Source: Halolamina pelagica (GTDB lineage Archaea; Halobacteriota; Halobacteria; Halobacteriales; Haloferacaceae). From it: DNA of 64,000 nt. Of this stretch, positions 43,377 to 50,965 are shown one piece after another. The DNA lies in contig NZ_FOXI01000010.1 of assembly GCF_900115675.1 (NCBI RefSeq), positions 25,250 to 89,249 on the forward strand, in the 5' to 3' direction. Both the position numbers and the translations under genes were made by a program. Under the pieces are notes generated by a model, which was given only the letters and a program-made list of their open reading frames with translations, was not told the DNA's origin and did no database searches. Positions within the stretch are counted from its first letter, which is position 1, and the number at the start of each line of letters is the position of its first letter.

Positions 43377-44137
43377 ATGGTCAAAACAGCACACCGTAAC
43401 GACTTGCAGACGAGATCGACGCCGACGAACAGTTCACGCTCATCGACGTGCGTCCCGAAGACAGCTACGTAGGCCTGGCACGTGCGCGACGCGGTGAACG
43501 TTCCGTACGACCTCGACGGGGGGTCGAGCGAGGAGCAACTGAACGGGGTGAACGCACTGGTCGACGGCCGGCCGGTCGTCGCTATCTGCGGGAGCGGTAT
43601 ATCGTCGACGCCGTTCGCGTTCGACCTCGAAGAGCACGGCTACGACGACGTCTCGGTCGTCACTGGCGGCATGGAGGACTGGAGCAAACTCTCCGAGGTC
43701 GTCCCCATCGAGACGTCCAACTCCCGTTGACGGGTGATACGCTGTTCGTCGACTCCGTCGGGCGGACCGAACTCCAGTTCGGCGAGGACGGCGCCTCGCG
43801 TGGCGCGGAACTGCTGTACGACTCGCTCCACGAGACGATTCTCGACCTCCTGGACGACACGACGATCCTGCCAGGCCACCTCACCGTCACGGGCGACGGC
43901 TGTTACGAGAACGGCTCGCCGGGCGAACCCCTCGAAGCTCGGCTCGGAGACCTCCGTGCCGAACTCGACGTCCTCGGGCTGGACCGCGAGGCGTTCGTCG
44001 AACGATTGGCCGAGGATGTCCCGGAGAAGCCCCCGAACTACGAGACAGTTATCGCCATCAACACCGGCAAGGAGACCGTTGACGACGAGAGCGAGGCGAC
44101 GGAGCTCGAACTGGGGCCGAACAACGGTGCCGCATAG
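43377..44137 (+). pseudogene. Rhodanese-metallo-beta-lactamase (persulfide-dioxygenase-like) fusion, decayed
   Basis: The start MVKTAHRNDL is in one frame. DEIDADEQFTLIDVRPEDSY then continues in another frame. WHVRDAVNVPYD... through the rhodanese active-site region VAICGSGISSTPFAF (catalytic Cys present) to IETSNSR returns to the first frame. The rest, LTGDTLFVDSVGRTELQF...TILPGHLTVTGDG, to the C-terminus is again in the second frame. About 130 residues of the MBL domain, including the metal-binding HxHxDH, are missing at the 43725-43735 junction. Intact homologues place an N-terminal rhodanese before an ETHE1/persulfide-dioxygenase-like MBL domain. Three frame breaks and the deletion make it a pseudogene. 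Confidence 0.85.
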
Positions 44138-44173
44138 GCACAGCGCCGTCGCCGGCCAGTAACCCAGATTCGG

Positions 44174-44231
44174 CCGGGGAGGTTCTCTCCCGGGAGAAGG
44201 GTTGAGTGCCAACCCGGCGAATTCGGGCCGG
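44174..44231. terminator. Tandem hairpins after the rhodanese-MBL remnant
   Basis: Three small hairpins follow one another: CCGGG/CCCGG (44174-44178 with 44189-44193), GGGTT/AACCC (44199-44203 with 44211-44215), and CCGGC/GCCGG around GAATTC (44214-44218 with 44227-44231). They lie between the pseudogene and the promoter of the next gene and may terminate or process the upstream transcript. Confidence 0.35.
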
Positions 44232-44257
44232 AGGAACGGTGCTCGTTCTGAAAACGG

Positions 44258-44262
44258 TTAAA
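44258..44262 (+). promoter_or_regulatory. TATA element upstream of small exported protein gene
   Basis: GGTTAAATC around 44256-44264 would start a transcript near 44288 with a leader of about 70 bases. The leader ends with a Shine-Dalgarno-like GGAG (44345-44348) before the ATG at 44358, one of the few clear ribosome binding sites in the window. Confidence 0.45.
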
Positions 44263-44357
44263 TCGTCTCATACACGTTATCGAACGTTCTCCTACGCGGG
44301 TTCACACCCACGTCGATAACTCCCGAGCAGTCCTACGAGTAACTGGAGAGAAAGACA

Positions 44358-44675
44358 ATGACCAACTTCAAACTCGGCCGCTGGCTGCTCGTGGCGCTCG
44401 CGATCGTCGGACTCGCGGTCGCAGCCCCGGCAGTCAGTGCACACGGTGACGAACCGGGCCAGGGGAACGAGACGGCCGCTGACGGGATGCCGGTCGACGG
44501 TGATGCGGCGGACTGGGCAACCTGGATGGAGGGGCACATGACCGACTACATGGGCCCGAACGCCGTCGACGAGATGGAGTCGCACATGGGCGTGAGCGTC
44601 GATGAGATGGCTCGGGAGATGGCGGACGAGGAGCACACCAGTACCGGGATGAACGGACAGGGACACGGCTGCTAG
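44358..44675 (+). CDS. Small exported Met/His-rich protein
   Basis: A 105-residue protein with a classical signal peptide (KLGRWLLVALAIVGLAVAAPAVSA, cleavage probably before HGDEP). The mature part is acidic and rich in Met and His (WMEGHMTDYMG, DEMESHMGVSVDEMAREMADEEH), ending GQGHGC. That composition suits extracytoplasmic binding of copper or another soft metal. A GGAG Shine-Dalgarno sequence lies 9 bases before the start. A second exported small protein follows 63 bases later on the same strand. Function is inferred from composition only. Confidence 0.7.
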   Translation: MTNFKLGRWLLVALAIVGLAVAAPAVSAHGDEPGQGNETAADGMPVDGDAADWATWMEGHMTDYMGPNAVDEMESHMGVSVDEMAREMADEEHTSTGMNGQGHGC

Positions 44676-44738
44676 CGATCCCTGTCTGCGCCTCCCGTCT
44701 AGAACGGAGACAAGCCGGACTGCAACCCCACGATCACA

Positions 44739-45095
44739 ATGACACACGAACTCAGCACCCTCGGACGGACGACTCGTCGAATCGCCACGCTCGCAGTTTC
44801 GCTGTCAGTCGCAGCAACGGGCACCGCAGCCGCTCACGGTGGCGGTGGCTACGGGGGCGGTATGATGGGCGGCGGCTGGGGGCTCTTCGGCGGCGCGATG
44901 GGTCTCTGGGGCCTCCTGTGGATGGCCCTGCTGATTGGCGTCCCGCTCTACGTCGGCTACTCGGTCCTCGACAGCGGTTCCGGGGGGACCGATGGCGGGT
45001 CGCTTTCCGTTCTCCGTGAGCGCTACGCCCGCGGGGAGCTCTCCGACGAGGAGTTCGAGCGTCGACGAAAACAGCTCGAGTCGTCCAACCGCTGA
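44739..45095 (+). CDS. SHOCT-domain membrane protein
   Basis: A 118-residue protein. An N-terminal signal-like segment ends in AAAHGGGG, followed by a Gly/Met-rich stretch (GYGGGMMGGGWG). One membrane segment (GLLWMALLIGVPLYVGYSVL) is next, and the C-terminal SHOCT motif is LSVLRERYARGELSDEEFERRRKQLE. SHOCT modules are short helical oligomerisation tags. It shares strand and theme (His/Met/Gly-rich, exported) with the gene upstream, so the two probably work together, possibly in metal handling. Confidence 0.78.
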   Translation: MTHELSTLGRTTRRIATLAVSLSVAATGTAAAHGGGGYGGGMMGGGWGLFGGAMGLWGLLWMALLIGVPLYVGYSVLDSGSGGTDGGSLSVLRERYARGELSDEEFERRRKQLESSNR

Positions 45096-45379
45096 ACGGA
45101 CACGCCAGGCGGTGACCGGCGACTGACCGATCCACTGACGGAAGCGATCCCGCCCCTCGCCCCCATTCCTTCGGACTCGATGCGGCTGCCGCAGACGATC
45201 GCCCTCCGGTCGGACAGGCGGCTCCGTCTCCTCGGCACAGATCGGAACAGTGGATGGGCCGGTGATCCCCCTCCTAAGGCTCGAACCCCAGAGGTCGGCA
45301 GTACAGCCGTTCGGATCGGCGCGAACCTAGCACCTAGTACGCCGCGTGTCAGTCATGATCGCGTGATTCGTTCGAGCGC

Positions 45380-45829
45380 ATGACGCCCTCGACCGACCCG
45401 ATTCACGTCCTCCACGTCGACGACGACCCGGATTTCGGTGATCCCGTTTCGATGTATCTCGAGCGTGAGGACGACCGGTTGTCGGTTCTGACGGCGGCGA
45501 CCCCCGACGAAGCCGTCGACGTCTTGGCGGCTCGCGATGTCTACTGTGTCGTCTCCGATCACGAGATGCCCGAGCCGAACGGGATCGAGTTCCTCGAAAC
45601 GGTCCGTGAGGACAACCCCGACCTCCCGTTCGTTCTCTACACGGGCAACGAGGAGGTCGTGAGCGGCGCGATCTCCGCCGGCGTCACGGAGTACCTGCAA
45701 AAGGAGGGCGGGACGAGCCGGTACGCGGTCCTGGCGAACCGGATCACGAACGCTGTCGAGCAGTACCGATCGAGCCGTGCCCTCGAAGCCAGTCAGGAAC
45801 GCCTCTCGCCGTTCTTCGAACAATCCCGT
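45380..45829 (+). pseudogene. Truncated receiver-PAS sensor protein
   Basis: An intact response-regulator receiver (about residues 8-125, acidic DDD 14-16, phospho-acceptor D60 in CVVSDHEMP) is followed by the first residues of a PAS domain (ASQERLSPFFEQS). At about 45826 the similarity stops abruptly and the next gene's promoter begins. Family members continue FFEQSPLG... into PAS and histidine-kinase domains. The frame stays open to 46609, but that part only shadows the acyl-CoA ligase gene. The receiver may still be made with a nonsense tail. I read it as a 3'-deleted hybrid sensor gene. Confidence 0.65.
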
Positions 45830-45914
45830 GTTCGTGACGGGTTCCCAGGCCACCGTACGGCGTCCCGTCGGAACCCGAACGGTTATTCCACCTGGCCCAC
45901 ACGTTCGGGTGATC

Positions 45915-47570
45915 ATGTCCGTCGACTACGAGGCCGCCGTCGATGCGTTCGAGTGGGACATTCCGGAGGATTACGCGATCACGTCGACGATCGAAGACCA
46001 CGCGGAGGCGTTCGGGGACCGCGTCGCCGTCACGTTCCTCGACGGGGACGGAACGCAAGCCGAGCGGACGTACGCCGACGTCCGGGACGACATGAACCGG
46101 TTCGCCGAGGCGCTGGCGTCGCTGGGCGTCGGCGAGGGCGACCGCGTGATGCACCTGTTCCCGCGCCACCCCGACGCCTTCGCGATCCAGTTGGGGGCGC
46201 TCAAACGGGGCGCACTGCTCGTCCCCTGTTCGGCGATGCTGAAGCCCAAGGACATCGCCTTCCGCGCGAACGACTGCGAAGCGACGACCGTCGTCGCCCA
46301 CGAGTCGCTCGTCGACATGGTCGAGCCGGTGCTCGACGAGACGCCGCTCGAGACGACGATCGCCCTCGACGGCGCGCCCGACGGTTGGGCGTCGTTCGCC
46401 GACCTGATCGACGGCGCCGACACCGAGCACGACGGGCCCGAGATCGGCGCCGAGGACCCGATGAGCATCAACTACACCTCGGGGACGACCGGCCAACCCA
46501 AGCCCGTCCTCCACCGTCACCGGTGGCTCCGGGCGTTCGAACTCGTCAACGGTCCCTACTGGTGGGGTGTCTCCGCCGAGGACGAGCAGCCGGCGGGCGT
46601 CGAGGGTGACGGCGTCGATCTCGACGACGAGCTGCTGTGGGCCACGACGGGCACGGGCTGGGCGAAGTGGTTCTGGTCGCCCGTCGGCGTCGCGCTCACG
46701 ACCGGCGCCCGCCAGCTCCTCTATCAGGGGGAGTTCGACGCCGACGAGTTCCTCTCCGTGATGGCCGAGGAAGGAGTGACGCGGCTCTGTGCGGTGCCGA
46801 CCCAGTACCGGATGTTCACCCAGACCGACCTCGACCAGTACGACCTCGACCTCGTCGAGGCGCTGTCGGCGGGCGAGCCCCTGAACCGCGAGCCGATCGA
46901 GGCGATCCAGGACGCCTACGGCATCACGCCGCGGGACGGCTACGGGCAGACCGAAACCGTCGCGCTCGTCTCGAACTACCCGGGGATCGACGTGAAGGAG
47001 GGCTCGATGGGCAAGCCCACCCCCGGACTGGGGACGACGATCATCGACACGCAGGACGAGGCGGAAGTCGAGCAGGGCGAGATCGGCGAGATCGCCGTAC
47101 CCGTGGACTGTCCGGGCACCTTCGACAGCTACTACGAGAAGCCGACCCTCGACGGGAAGACCTTCGACGGCGACTACTACCGCACCGGCGACCTGGCTCG
47201 GGAGGACGAGGACGGCTACTTCTTCTTCGAGGGGCGCGCCGACGACATCATCCTCTCCTCCGGCTACCGGATCGGCCCCTTCGAGGTCGAGGACGCGCTG
47301 GTCTCCCACGAGGCCGTCGCCGAGGCTGCCGCGGTCGGCTCACCCCACGAGGAGCGCGGGAACGTCGTCAAGGCGTACGTCGTCCTCGCCGAGGGGTACG
47401 ACGGCGACGACGAGCTCACCGACGCGCTGCAGCGCTACATGAAGGAGGAGACGGCGCCGTACAAGTACCCGCGCCGGATCGAGTACGTCGACGAACTCCC
47501 CAAGACGGCCTCGGGGAAGACTCGCCGGATCGAGCTCCGCGAGCGCGAGCAAAACCGGTTCGGGGAGTAG
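45915..47570 (+). CDS. AMP-forming acyl-CoA synthetase (acetyl/medium-chain type)
   Basis: A 551-residue ANL enzyme. It contains NYTSGTTGQPKPVLHRH near residue 190, WATTGTGWAKWFWSP, GYGQTET near 342, YYRTGDLAREDEDGYFFFEGRADDIILSSGYRIGP and the catalytic lysine in KTASGKTRR near 534. The WATTGTGW...P segment is like archaeal acetyl-CoA or propionyl/medium-chain acyl-CoA synthetases rather than long-chain ligases. The ATG at 45915 lies inside the shadow frame of the preceding truncated gene. It is convergent with, and 2 bases from, the next gene. Confidence 0.92.
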   Translation: MSVDYEAAVDAFEWDIPEDYAITSTIEDHAEAFGDRVAVTFLDGDGTQAERTYADVRDDMNRFAEALASLGVGEGDRVMHLFPRHPDAFAIQLGALKRGALLVPCSAMLKPKDIAFRANDCEATTVVAHESLVDMVEPVLDETPLETTIALDGAPDGWASFADLIDGADTEHDGPEIGAEDPMSINYTSGTTGQPKPVLHRHRWLRAFELVNGPYWWGVSAEDEQPAGVEGDGVDLDDELLWATTGTGWAKWFWSPVGVALTTGARQLLYQGEFDADEFLSVMAEEGVTRLCAVPTQYRMFTQTDLDQYDLDLVEALSAGEPLNREPIEAIQDAYGITPRDGYGQTETVALVSNYPGIDVKEGSMGKPTPGLGTTIIDTQDEAEVEQGEIGEIAVPVDCPGTFDSYYEKPTLDGKTFDGDYYRTGDLAREDEDGYFFFEGRADDIILSSGYRIGPFEVEDALVSHEAVAEAAAVGSPHEERGNVVKAYVVLAEGYDGDDELTDALQRYMKEETAPYKYPRRIEYVDELPKTASGKTRRIELREREQNRFGE

Positions 47571-47572
47571 CC

Positions 47573-48007
47573 CTACGTCGCCGCCCCTCGGACTCGATCG
47601 AGGCCGAGGCGCAGGAGGAAGCCGGCACCGAACGCGACGCTCCCGACGAGTATCGACGCCAGGGCGAACACGCCGAGACTCACGGGGTCGAACAGGAACG
47701 CGAGCTTGCCCGGGAGCGAGTGGCCCGAGAGACTCAACAGTCCCCACTCGGCGTGGAACCCGAGATACGCCGCGAAGACGGAGACCCACGCCGGGAGCAG
47801 CGCCCCGCGTCCGTAGCCGATCAGGCCGGCGGCGACGACGCCGACGACGGTCGCGTCGAACGGCAGGACGACGATGCCGCCCTCGACGCTGAACAGGCCG
47901 ATGGCGTACCCGACGAACGTCCCGACGAACAGGACGGCAGCGACGAGAAGGTCGAGGTTCCGCTGGAACGGATCGCCGAGGAGGAGATCGCGCGCGGTGG
48001 GGGACAT
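47573..48007 (-). CDS. Membrane protein, unknown function
   Basis: A 144-residue protein with four hydrophobic segments (about 18-40, 45-62, 65-85 and 108-135) and a short cytoplasmic basic end (LRLGLDRVRGAAT). The ATG at 48007 is preferred; the longer frame from 48082 has no signal-like sequence. I recognise no family. It is convergent with the ligase gene and downstream of, and co-directional with, the formamidase-like gene 125 bases away. Confidence 0.65.
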   Translation of the reverse strand: MSPTARDLLLGDPFQRNLDLLVAAVLFVGTFVGYAIGLFSVEGGIVVLPFDATVVGVVAAGLIGYGRGALLPAWVSVFAAYLGFHAEWGLLSLSGHSLPGKLAFLFDPVSLGVFALASILVGSVAFGAGFLLRLGLDRVRGAAT

Positions 48008-48132
48008 ACAGGGTGGTGGGTGGGAGGGACCAAGTGGTTTTCCCGACGATCTACCGCACTGGCCGCGGGTCCCTCCCCGCAAGGTGGTAGCCGGACTGCC
48101 CGCAGTAGGCCGTCTGCGGGCCGATGTGTCGC

Positions 48133-49440
48133 TTAGAGCCCGTACTGCTCGCGGACGAGCCCGTCCATCCCGCGATCCTCGAGGATCTCCATCGGGACGA
48201 GCATGTCGAGCTGGACGACGCCCGGGAGGCGCCCGATCTGGACGCCGCCGGTGAACGTACAGCGAGCGCGGATCTCGCCCTCGCTCATGTCGAGCAGTTT
48301 CGAGGCCCGGTCGAACGCGTTCTGGGTGGCGTCGTTGACCGTCGCCCCCGAGCCGACCACCTGGATCGGCCCCATGTCGGTGTTCACGTCGACGCCGTGT
48401 TCGGCGCCGAGGTCCCGGCCAGCGTCACGCTCGTCGTCGCTGTAGGGCTGGCTGATGAACGGCAGGTCCTCCTCGTTGGGCAGCAGGACCGGCCCGTCGA
48501 GTTCGAGGTCCTCGATCACTTCCACGTCCATCGTGACGGTGCCGCTCACGTCGGTCGTGTGCAGCGAGAGCTCGCCGTCGCCCTGGTTGGCGTGGAGGTC
48601 ACCGACGTAGATCCCCCCGCCGTCGACGTCGACGGGGCAGAGCAGCGTCGCGCCCGCCCGGACCTCGGGAACGTCCATGTGGCCGTCGGTACGCTTCTCC
48701 AAGTCCTCCTCCGTTTCGACGCCGTAGTCGTGCTCGGCGCCGATCAGGTTCTGGCCGAAGTCACCGGCGTTGTGGGAGTCGGGCATCGTGACCGACGGCG
48801 TCGTGCCGATGTTCCCGATGAACGGTCGGAGCCGCCCGAGCGTCCCCGGCATCCCGTCCGGTTCGTAGAGCAGGATGGGGTGCTGGCGGGCGTTCTCGGG
48901 GATGTCCATCACCTCCTCGGCGTCCGTCGCGAGTTCGTGCGCGCCGTCCTCGTCGAGGGTGACCCCCACCGCGTTCTCGTGGTCGAACGCGACCGTGTAG
49001 CCGTACTCGAAGCCGAAGGAGGAGGCGTTGGCGCCACACTCCGCACAGCGGATGGCGTCCTCGCCGGTCCCCTCGACGATCGAGTCGGGCCACGTGGTGC
49101 CACACTCCGGACACCGGTGATCGACGAACGGGTCGTCCGTGAAGGCGTCCTCGCGTTCGGCCATCGACCCCGTGCTCGTGGCCATGCTCGTCACCTCCAC
49201 GTCGCGGATGTGGATCGCGACGGCGTCGCCGACCTCCGCCCCCTCGACGCGGATCGGCCGCGTGACCTCGTGGCCGCCGCGGAACGAGGGCGTAATCATC
49301 GGGCCCCAGCAACCCGGCGGCGTGTACGTGGTGACCGTGCCGCCGTCGGCGACTGTGCCGGCCCACTCCTGGTCCGGCCCGACGAGCCCGAGCGTGTACT
49401 GATCGACGTACAGCTCCTGGTTCACTTCCTGTTGAGACAT
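48133..49440 (-). CDS. Acetamidase/formamidase family protein with zinc-ribbon insertion
   Basis: A 435-residue FmdA/AmdA-like amidase that would hydrolyse formamide or acetamide to ammonia and the acid. Family blocks seen are PSFRGGHEVTRPI, NIGTTPSVTMPDSHNAGDFGQNLI, GATLLCPVDVDGGGIYVGDLHANQGDGEL and VGSGATVNDATQNAF. Unusual is an inserted CPEC...CAEC module (C110, C113, C132, C135), a zinc ribbon not part of the standard fold as I know it. If active on formamide, it would connect HutG to formate-THF ligase. Located alone next to a small membrane protein gene. Confidence 0.87.
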   Translation of the reverse strand: MSQQEVNQELYVDQYTLGLVGPDQEWAGTVADGGTVTTYTPPGCWGPMITPSFRGGHEVTRPIRVEGAEVGDAVAIHIRDVEVTSMATSTGSMAEREDAFTDDPFVDHRCPECGTTWPDSIVEGTGEDAIRCAECGANASSFGFEYGYTVAFDHENAVGVTLDEDGAHELATDAEEVMDIPENARQHPILLYEPDGMPGTLGRLRPFIGNIGTTPSVTMPDSHNAGDFGQNLIGAEHDYGVETEEDLEKRTDGHMDVPEVRAGATLLCPVDVDGGGIYVGDLHANQGDGELSLHTTDVSGTVTMDVEVIEDLELDGPVLLPNEEDLPFISQPYSDDERDAGRDLGAEHGVDVNTDMGPIQVVGSGATVNDATQNAFDRASKLLDMSEGEIRARCTFTGGVQIGRLPGVVQLDMLVPMEILEDRGMDGLVREQYGL

Positions 49441-49521
49441 GCCACGTTACGATTGGGGGCGACTCAGCATAAGTTCGCCGCCCGTGTCACGCGTGATCGG
49501 CCCGCCGGCACGCCACGCGAC

Positions 49522-50844
49522 CTACTCCTCGTCCGACCCGTCGCCGTCCGAGCGCCGCCGAACGTCGACCCGGTAGTGCTGGAGGATGTCCCGACCGAGC
49601 AACAGCGGGTAGTCCATGTGGCCCCGGTCCTCCAGCGACGCGGCGACGGTGTGGCGGTCCCCGCCGACGCCGACGACGATGTCGACGACCGGCCGCGCCT
49701 TCCCCGATTTGACGCTCCCGGAGCGGACTTTCGTCATCGACTTGATCGGGCCCGCGCCGATCTTCGCCGCGAGCCGCGTGTCGATGCTCGTTCGCGACGC
49801 GCCCGTGTCGGATTTGGCGACGATTCGCTCGGTCCCGCTGGTCCCGGAGACGAGCACGTCCTCCGTGTACCCGATGGTCGTGACTTCCTCGGACTGCCGC
49901 TCGGGCTCGGTGGCCACGGCCGCGGGTGTGGAGTCGTCGAGGGAGGTCGCGAGTTCGGCGACCCGTTCGTCGTCCACCTCGCCGCCCGCCGTCTCGATCG
50001 CGAGTTTCGCGATGGACGGCGCCGGGCTCACGCCGGTCGCCTGGAACAGCCCCTTGAAACCGGCCGTCGGGTTGACTTCGAGGAGGTGCCAGCCGTCCTC
50101 ACCTTCCACGAGGTCGACGCCCGCGTACTCCAGCCCGACGCTGTCGGCCGCCCCCAGCGCCATCTCCGCGGCCGCCTCGGGGAGATCGTCGACGCCCTCG
50201 ACCGACCCGCCGAGCGCGACGTTCGTCCGCCAGTCGTTCTCCGGCGCGTACCGCCGCATGGTCCCGACGATCTCGTCGTCGACGACGTACACGCGGAGGT
50301 CACGGTGGTGGTCGCTGTCGCGCTCGACGAGCTCCTGGAGGAACGCGTACCGCTCGCCGACGCGGGGGTTGACCTGTTCGTCGGCGCTGATCTTCCACGT
50401 GCCGCCGCCGTGTGTGCCGATCGCGGTCTTGTAGACGACCTCGTCGCCGTACTTGGCTTTCTCGCCGTTCAGGCGGTCGGCGTCGAGCGCGAGCGTGGCG
50501 TCAGGCAGGCGGACGTCGGAGTCCACGAGCGCGGTCGCGGTCGCGAACTTGTGAAACGCCGTGAGGACGTTCCGCGGCCGGTTCAGCATCGGCCGCAGGT
50601 TGCTCAGCGAGAGCGCGAGGCCGAGCAGTTCTGCCGGCTGTTCGGTCTTCGAGAGCAGCAGCCGGTTCGCGATGACGTCGACGTTCGGGTCGAGCGTCGC
50701 CGTGCCGTCCTCGATGTCCACACAGAGGTTGTCCTCCCGGAGCCAGACGCCCGTGTGGCCGAGCGCCTCCACCGCGTTCAGGATCGCCTTCGTCTCCTTG
50801 CTGTTGTGGAGGCTGAGTACGCCCACTGAGACAGAATCGTCCAT
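49522..50844 (-). CDS. RimK-type ATP-grasp ligase fused to RimB-like retropepsin-fold domain
   Basis: A 440-residue fusion. Residues 1 to about 290 form a RimK-like ATP-grasp ligase (VYKTAIGTHGGGTWKI, FLQELVERD, LRVYVVDD, EYAGVDLVEGEDGWHLLEVNPTAGFKGL), which joins amino acids, often glutamate, to a carboxyl. After a linker, residues 325-430 form the RimB-type retropepsin-like domain with DTGAS (346-350) and LLGRDIL (415-421). Separate RimK and RimB genes are known together in bacteria; here they are one chain. The gene is divergent from an AstE-like peptidase gene, and the two promoters share a palindrome. A TATA-like GTTTAG (50870-50875) gives a leaderless mRNA. The peptide or protein target is unknown. 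Confidence 0.87.
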   Translation of the reverse strand: MDDSVSVGVLSLHNSKETKAILNAVEALGHTGVWLREDNLCVDIEDGTATLDPNVDVIANRLLLSKTEQPAELLGLALSLSNLRPMLNRPRNVLTAFHKFATATALVDSDVRLPDATLALDADRLNGEKAKYGDEVVYKTAIGTHGGGTWKISADEQVNPRVGERYAFLQELVERDSDHHRDLRVYVVDDEIVGTMRRYAPENDWRTNVALGGSVEGVDDLPEAAAEMALGAADSVGLEYAGVDLVEGEDGWHLLEVNPTAGFKGLFQATGVSPAPSIAKLAIETAGGEVDDERVAELATSLDDSTPAAVATEPERQSEEVTTIGYTEDVLVSGTSGTERIVAKSDTGASRTSIDTRLAAKIGAGPIKSMTKVRSGSVKSGKARPVVDIVVGVGGDRHTVAASLEDRGHMDYPLLLGRDILQHYRVDVRRRSDGDGSDEE

Positions 50845-50869
50845 TAGTCGGAATATCGACCGATAGCGA

Positions 50870-50942
50870 CTAAACGCTGCCGATGGGCGGCGTGATTGTT
50901 CCGCCGGGGACGTCCCCGCCGGCCGGTCACCCCAGTTTTAAG
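50870..50942. promoter_or_regulatory. Divergent promoters with central palindrome
   Basis: Minus-strand GTTTAG (50870-50875) serves the RimK-RimB gene and plus-strand GTTTTAAG (50935-50942) serves the AstE-like gene. Each lies about 27 bases from its start codon. Between them CGGGGACGTCCCCG (50905-50918) is a perfect 14-base palindrome, a candidate operator that could control both genes. Confidence 0.55.
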
Positions 50943-50965
50943 CAACCGCCGCCAAGCACGTCCTC

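Noticed and set aside
41645..43384. 579-codon minus-strand frame
   Set aside because: Opposite the SoxB-like gene, which has intact catalytic motifs; the antisense frame has none.
44138..44357. Possible tRNA or structured RNA suggested by several stems
   Set aside because: No cloverleaf, anticodon arm or T-loop sequence could be fitted; read as hairpins or terminators.
45830..46609. C-terminal extension of the receiver protein frame
   Set aside because: It lies over the acyl-CoA ligase in another frame and has Arg-rich shadow composition; not treated as real protein sequence.
48124..50829. 901-codon open frame on the plus strand
   Set aside because: It runs antisense over the formamidase-like and RimK-RimB genes, both with clear family motifs. 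Its Val/Asp/Arg-rich composition is a normal shadow of high-GC codon usage.
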